Assembly: GCA_029335935.2 (NCBI GenBank)
Contig: JARJMV020000335.1
Location: 1 to 6,300 of the forward strand
Origin: a bacterium
GTDB taxonomy: Bacteria > Armatimonadota > Fimbriimonadia > Fimbriimonadales > GBS-DC
Direction of reading: 5' to 3'
DNA: 6,300 bases
The notes beneath the pieces are model-generated. The model saw only the letters and a program-made list of their open reading frames with translations, had not been told where the DNA came from and did not search any database. Below, piece by piece: positions 4,218 to 6,300 of this stretch (position 1 is the stretch's first letter; the number at the start of each line of letters is the position of its first letter). The position numbers and the translations under genes are program-made.

Positions 4218-6080
4218 TCACTCCAGTAGGTAGGAACGCGCTTTCTTGGTGATGGGTTTGCCGATGTCTTCCTCGTTGAGGCGCCACACAGGCGAGCCGC
4301 GATGCAGTTCGAAGCATGGATACGCGCTCAGGATGGAAGCGGTCTGCTCGCGGCGGGTGCGACGGATGATGTTCAGCTCGTTGTGCAGCGTGAGGAAGTC
4401 TGCGCCGCGCGGATGCTCGCGCATCAGCTCAATTAGCAGGTGGTAGGTCGACATCGCGTCGGCTTGCGCTTGCAGGCTCAGCAGCCGCTCGTAGCGCGAA
4501 GCGGAGATTGCCAGCAGCGGGTCGATTTCGCCAGTGTAGCGGAATCGGTACACATCGGGCAGCTCCGTGCGCTCTAAGGTGAAGATTGCGCCCGACAGCG
4601 GGTCTAAAGTGGCGAACTTGTCGAACAGCCCATAAATCAGGCGCGTCTCGTGGTTAAGCCACACCTCATAGGCTTGGTTGTTCTCGTCGATGAAGGTGAG
4701 CTGTTGCAGCGGCGGCTCATCGGGCAGGAACCCCAGCGGGATTTGACACAGCGGGAGTGTGCCCAGATCTTTGTGGGGCTGACGCAGCACGAAGCGCACC
4801 TCGCTGGGAACCTGTTCGGGGTAGGCGGGCGTCTCCTCGTCCAGCACATCCTGCGCGCGTACATCCAGCACCTCGTCGCGCAGCGATCTCGGATAGCCTT
4901 CGGGGTCAATCAGCACATCGAGTCGCTCGCCCTCCGCGTTGCGCAAGTCGGGTAAATCGGGGAACTCGAAGACCGACGGCACTGTGCGCACATATTCGGG
5001 CACATCGGAGTCGCGCCCGAATCGGTCGAACCCGAACCACACCAGCCGTCCATCGCCCCAGAGCGCGTTCACGAGGGTGTCCAAATCTTCGCGGAAGGTG
5101 CGGCTCTTTGGGGTGACTTCGAACAGCTCTTCCAGCAGTTTGGACGCGCGCGCCACGCCTTGCGTCTGCAACAGTTCCGCAACGATACGTTCTACCTCAT
5201 CAGGGCGTAGTTCGAGGGGTTGGGTCTCCTCGATAGGCATTGCCTGCAGCCACTGTTGGATTTGCTCTCTGGCGCGGTCGAGCCACTCTTGGCGCACGGC
5301 GCTGGAATACCACCTGCCGTCGCTGCCCCACTCATAGTCGTCGGCGTTCAGCACCGCCTCGAACAGCGCGACGCCATCGTAGGGGAACACCCGTCGCGGG
5401 TCGGCATCGAGCGTAAAGTACCAGCCGAGGAAGCCTATCACGCGGTTCGACACAGGTTCACTCAGCCGATTCAAGAACTCGACCGCCGCTGGAGGGCGCG
5501 TCCAGTCCAAATCTTTCCCCAGCTGCACATAGGTTTCCACCTCGTCCCATTTGAGGTCGTTGTAGAACAGGGCGTCGTGGACGGCGCGTTCGCGCTCTTC
5601 GGGGCGTTCCCATTCGTAGGGGATTGGCTCAATCCAGTCGGGGTTGAACAGCCATTCACGCAGCCCGATGCGATGGTCGGAGGTGATAAATAGCGTTTCG
5701 GCATGGCGCGTCAGGCGGGGCAAGATGGTCTCGTAATACTCATAGGAGCGTCGGTAATGCGCGCCGAGTTCGTAGGCGATGGCGGTTCGCGCAACGGGCG
5801 CGCCCGTCGTGCGCACGATTCGCTCGATCATCGCCAGCACGGGCGACTGTCGGGGCGCCTTGCGGTACTGCGGTTGCCAACGCCGCTCCTCTTGAAAGAA
5901 CTTTTCGGGCATGTTCAGCAGCAGAGCGCGCAGCTCGGCGGAGCTCAGCCCCAGATGCGCTGTCTGCTCGCGAATTTCGTTGGCGCGTAGGGGCATCGGC
6001 TCATCTTGCACAAACGCCCGCAGCACTTCCCGCGCTATGTAGTCCAAATCCAGCCGCGTGCTCGTCTCTAAAGTCGCCAT
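4218..6080 (-). CDS. 620-aa protein of unknown function with several winged-helix-like modules
   Basis: I do not recognise a named family. It is soluble, acidic and Trp/Tyr-rich, with no signal peptide or membrane helix. Several segments look like winged-helix (wHTH) units. Residues 13-72 run from LDYIAREVLRAF to a final RRWQPQY. Residues 80-147 have three helices, then LFITSDHRIGLREWL, resembling the wing end of HARE-HTH/RpoE-type domains. Residues 292-352 end in DGRLVWFGFDRFGR. Residues 545-601 run from YHLLIELMREHPRGADFLTL through RRTRREQTASILSAY to CFELHRGSPVWRL. Residues 425-530 look beta-rich, with TFIDENNQAYEVWL and RLIYGLFDKFATLDPLSGAIFTLE. The repeated wHTH layout suggests nucleic-acid or RNA polymerase binding, but that is inference. 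The start at 6080 is the first possible in frame: a stop lies two codons upstream. No Shine-Dalgarno is present and the promoter is very close, so initiation may be leaderless. It is followed after 3 nt by the zinc-ribbon gene. Confidence 0.9.
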   Translation of the reverse strand: MATLETSTRLDLDYIAREVLRAFVQDEPMPLRANEIREQTAHLGLSSAELRALLLNMPEKFFQEERRWQPQYRKAPRQSPVLAMIERIVRTTGAPVARTAIAYELGAHYRRSYEYYETILPRLTRHAETLFITSDHRIGLREWLFNPDWIEPIPYEWERPEERERAVHDALFYNDLKWDEVETYVQLGKDLDWTRPPAAVEFLNRLSEPVSNRVIGFLGWYFTLDADPRRVFPYDGVALFEAVLNADDYEWGSDGRWYSSAVRQEWLDRAREQIQQWLQAMPIEETQPLELRPDEVERIVAELLQTQGVARASKLLEELFEVTPKSRTFREDLDTLVNALWGDGRLVWFGFDRFGRDSDVPEYVRTVPSVFEFPDLPDLRNAEGERLDVLIDPEGYPRSLRDEVLDVRAQDVLDEETPAYPEQVPSEVRFVLRQPHKDLGTLPLCQIPLGFLPDEPPLQQLTFIDENNQAYEVWLNHETRLIYGLFDKFATLDPLSGAIFTLERTELPDVYRFRYTGEIDPLLAISASRYERLLSLQAQADAMSTYHLLIELMREHPRGADFLTLHNELNIIRRTRREQTASILSAYPCFELHRGSPVWRLNEEDIGKPITKKARSYLLE

Positions 6081-6093
6081 GGTTCAGCACATG

Positions 6094-6104
6094 ATTATAC
6101 CCCA
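6094..6104 (-). promoter_or_regulatory. -10 region TGGGGTATAAT of the 620-aa gene
   Basis: Read on the minus strand this is TGGGGTATAAT, identical over 11 bases to the pseudopilin promoter. The perfect TATAAT occupies 6099-6094. No good -35 lies at 16-18 bp (the candidate is GCAATC at 6122-6117), so the G-rich extension may compensate. Only 13 nt separate the -10 from the ATG at 6080, so the transcript would start about 6-7 nt before the start codon. Confidence 0.6.
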
Positions 6105-6114
6105 CGCCATTTTG

Positions 6115-6128
6115 CGGATTGCTATCCG
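6115..6128. other. Small hairpin after the last gene on the minus strand
   Basis: CGGAT (6115-6119) pairs with ATCCG (6124-6128) around TGCT. In minus-strand direction it comes 2 nt after the TAG of the window-edge gene and just before the promoter of the 620-aa gene, the position of a terminator. The stem is only five pairs and no T-run follows, so termination by it is doubtful. Confidence 0.25.
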
Positions 6129-6130
6129 TG

Positions 6131-6300
6131 CTACAAGTTCAGCGCTGCGATGAACTCGCTCAGCTCGCGTTGGGCGCGGTCTTTCTGCTCCTGCAGGCGT
6201 TGCACGGTGCGTCGCGCCTGCTCGATTTCGCGCTCTTGCTGCGTGAGATTTTGCACATCGTCGCGATAGAGCTCCGAGTTGCGATCGAGCGTCTTCATAT
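6131..6300 (-). CDS. C-terminal end of a coiled-coil protein (5' partial at window edge)
   Basis: On the minus strand an open frame enters from the right edge and ends at TAG (6133-6131). The last 55 residues begin MKTLDRNSELYRDDV, continue with an uninterrupted amphipathic helix rich in Glu, Arg and Gln (LTQQEREIEQARRTVQRL and onward) and end SEFIAALNL. This heptad pattern is typical of a C-terminal coiled coil. The Met at 6298 may be internal or a true start; only two bases upstream are visible, so this cannot be settled. No family can be assigned from so short a piece. The gene ends 50 bp before the 620-aa gene starts, and a separate promoter sits in that gap, so read-through is not required for the downstream pair. 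Confidence 0.75.
   Translation of the reverse strand, partial: MKTLDRNSELYRDDVQNLTQQEREIEQARRTVQRLQEQKDRAQRELSEFIAALNL

Noticed and set aside
4650..5693. Several plus-strand open frames opposite the 620-aa gene
   Set aside because: They overlap one another and a continuous 620-codon gene; their products look like reverse-complement shadows.

Overview
The window looks like a piece of a GC-rich chromosome from an Armatimonadota-type bacterium. The main reason is the gene at 649-1470. Its N-terminus ([20 protein letters not shown], then [16 protein letters not shown] and MMYAQDYDE) followed by a C-terminal H-X9-DG motif is the style of type II/IV pseudopilin that is greatly expanded in that phylum. 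The assignment is an inference from protein style and no ribosomal marker is present. I see no tRNA, rRNA, CRISPR array, insertion sequence or phage gene; this is ordinary, tightly packed chromosome.

Layout from left to right. Positions 1-443 hold the 3' end of a plus-strand gene for a membrane-anchored protein, probably the C-terminus of a von Willebrand factor A/glutamine-amidotransferase-like protein. A 205-bp gap (444-648) ends in a well-formed promoter (TTGCAA-17 bp-TATAAT) and a strong ribosome binding site. These drive a small plus-strand operon: an H-X9-DG pseudopilin (649-1470), a 62-aa lipoprotein (1474-1662) and a 72-aa membrane-anchored protein (1717-1935). The two small proteins share the motif GYYEGPMxPKSxRxG at identical residue positions. 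A perfect 11-bp hairpin lies between their genes. A minus-strand PilZ-domain gene (1924-2472) converges on this operon, and the two coding ends overlap by 12 nt.

A short divergent intergenic region carries the promoter of a complete, canonical hydroxymethylglutaryl-CoA lyase gene (2586-3491, plus). All catalytic residues are present at the spacing seen in the human enzyme. Converging on it is a minus-strand pair: a 620-aa protein of unknown function with several apparent winged-helix modules (6080 to 4218), followed after 3 nt by a COG1579-type coiled-coil/C4 zinc-ribbon protein (4214 to 3495). The window ends in the C-terminal 55 codons of another minus-strand coiled-coil protein (6131-6300).

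The most interesting points are: the pair of tiny surface-anchored proteins with a shared motif behind a pseudopilin; the recurrence of TGGGGTATA at three gene starts (an identical 11-mer, TGGGGTATAAT, at two of them); an almost leaderless start for the 620-aa protein; and that protein itself, which I cannot assign to a named family.
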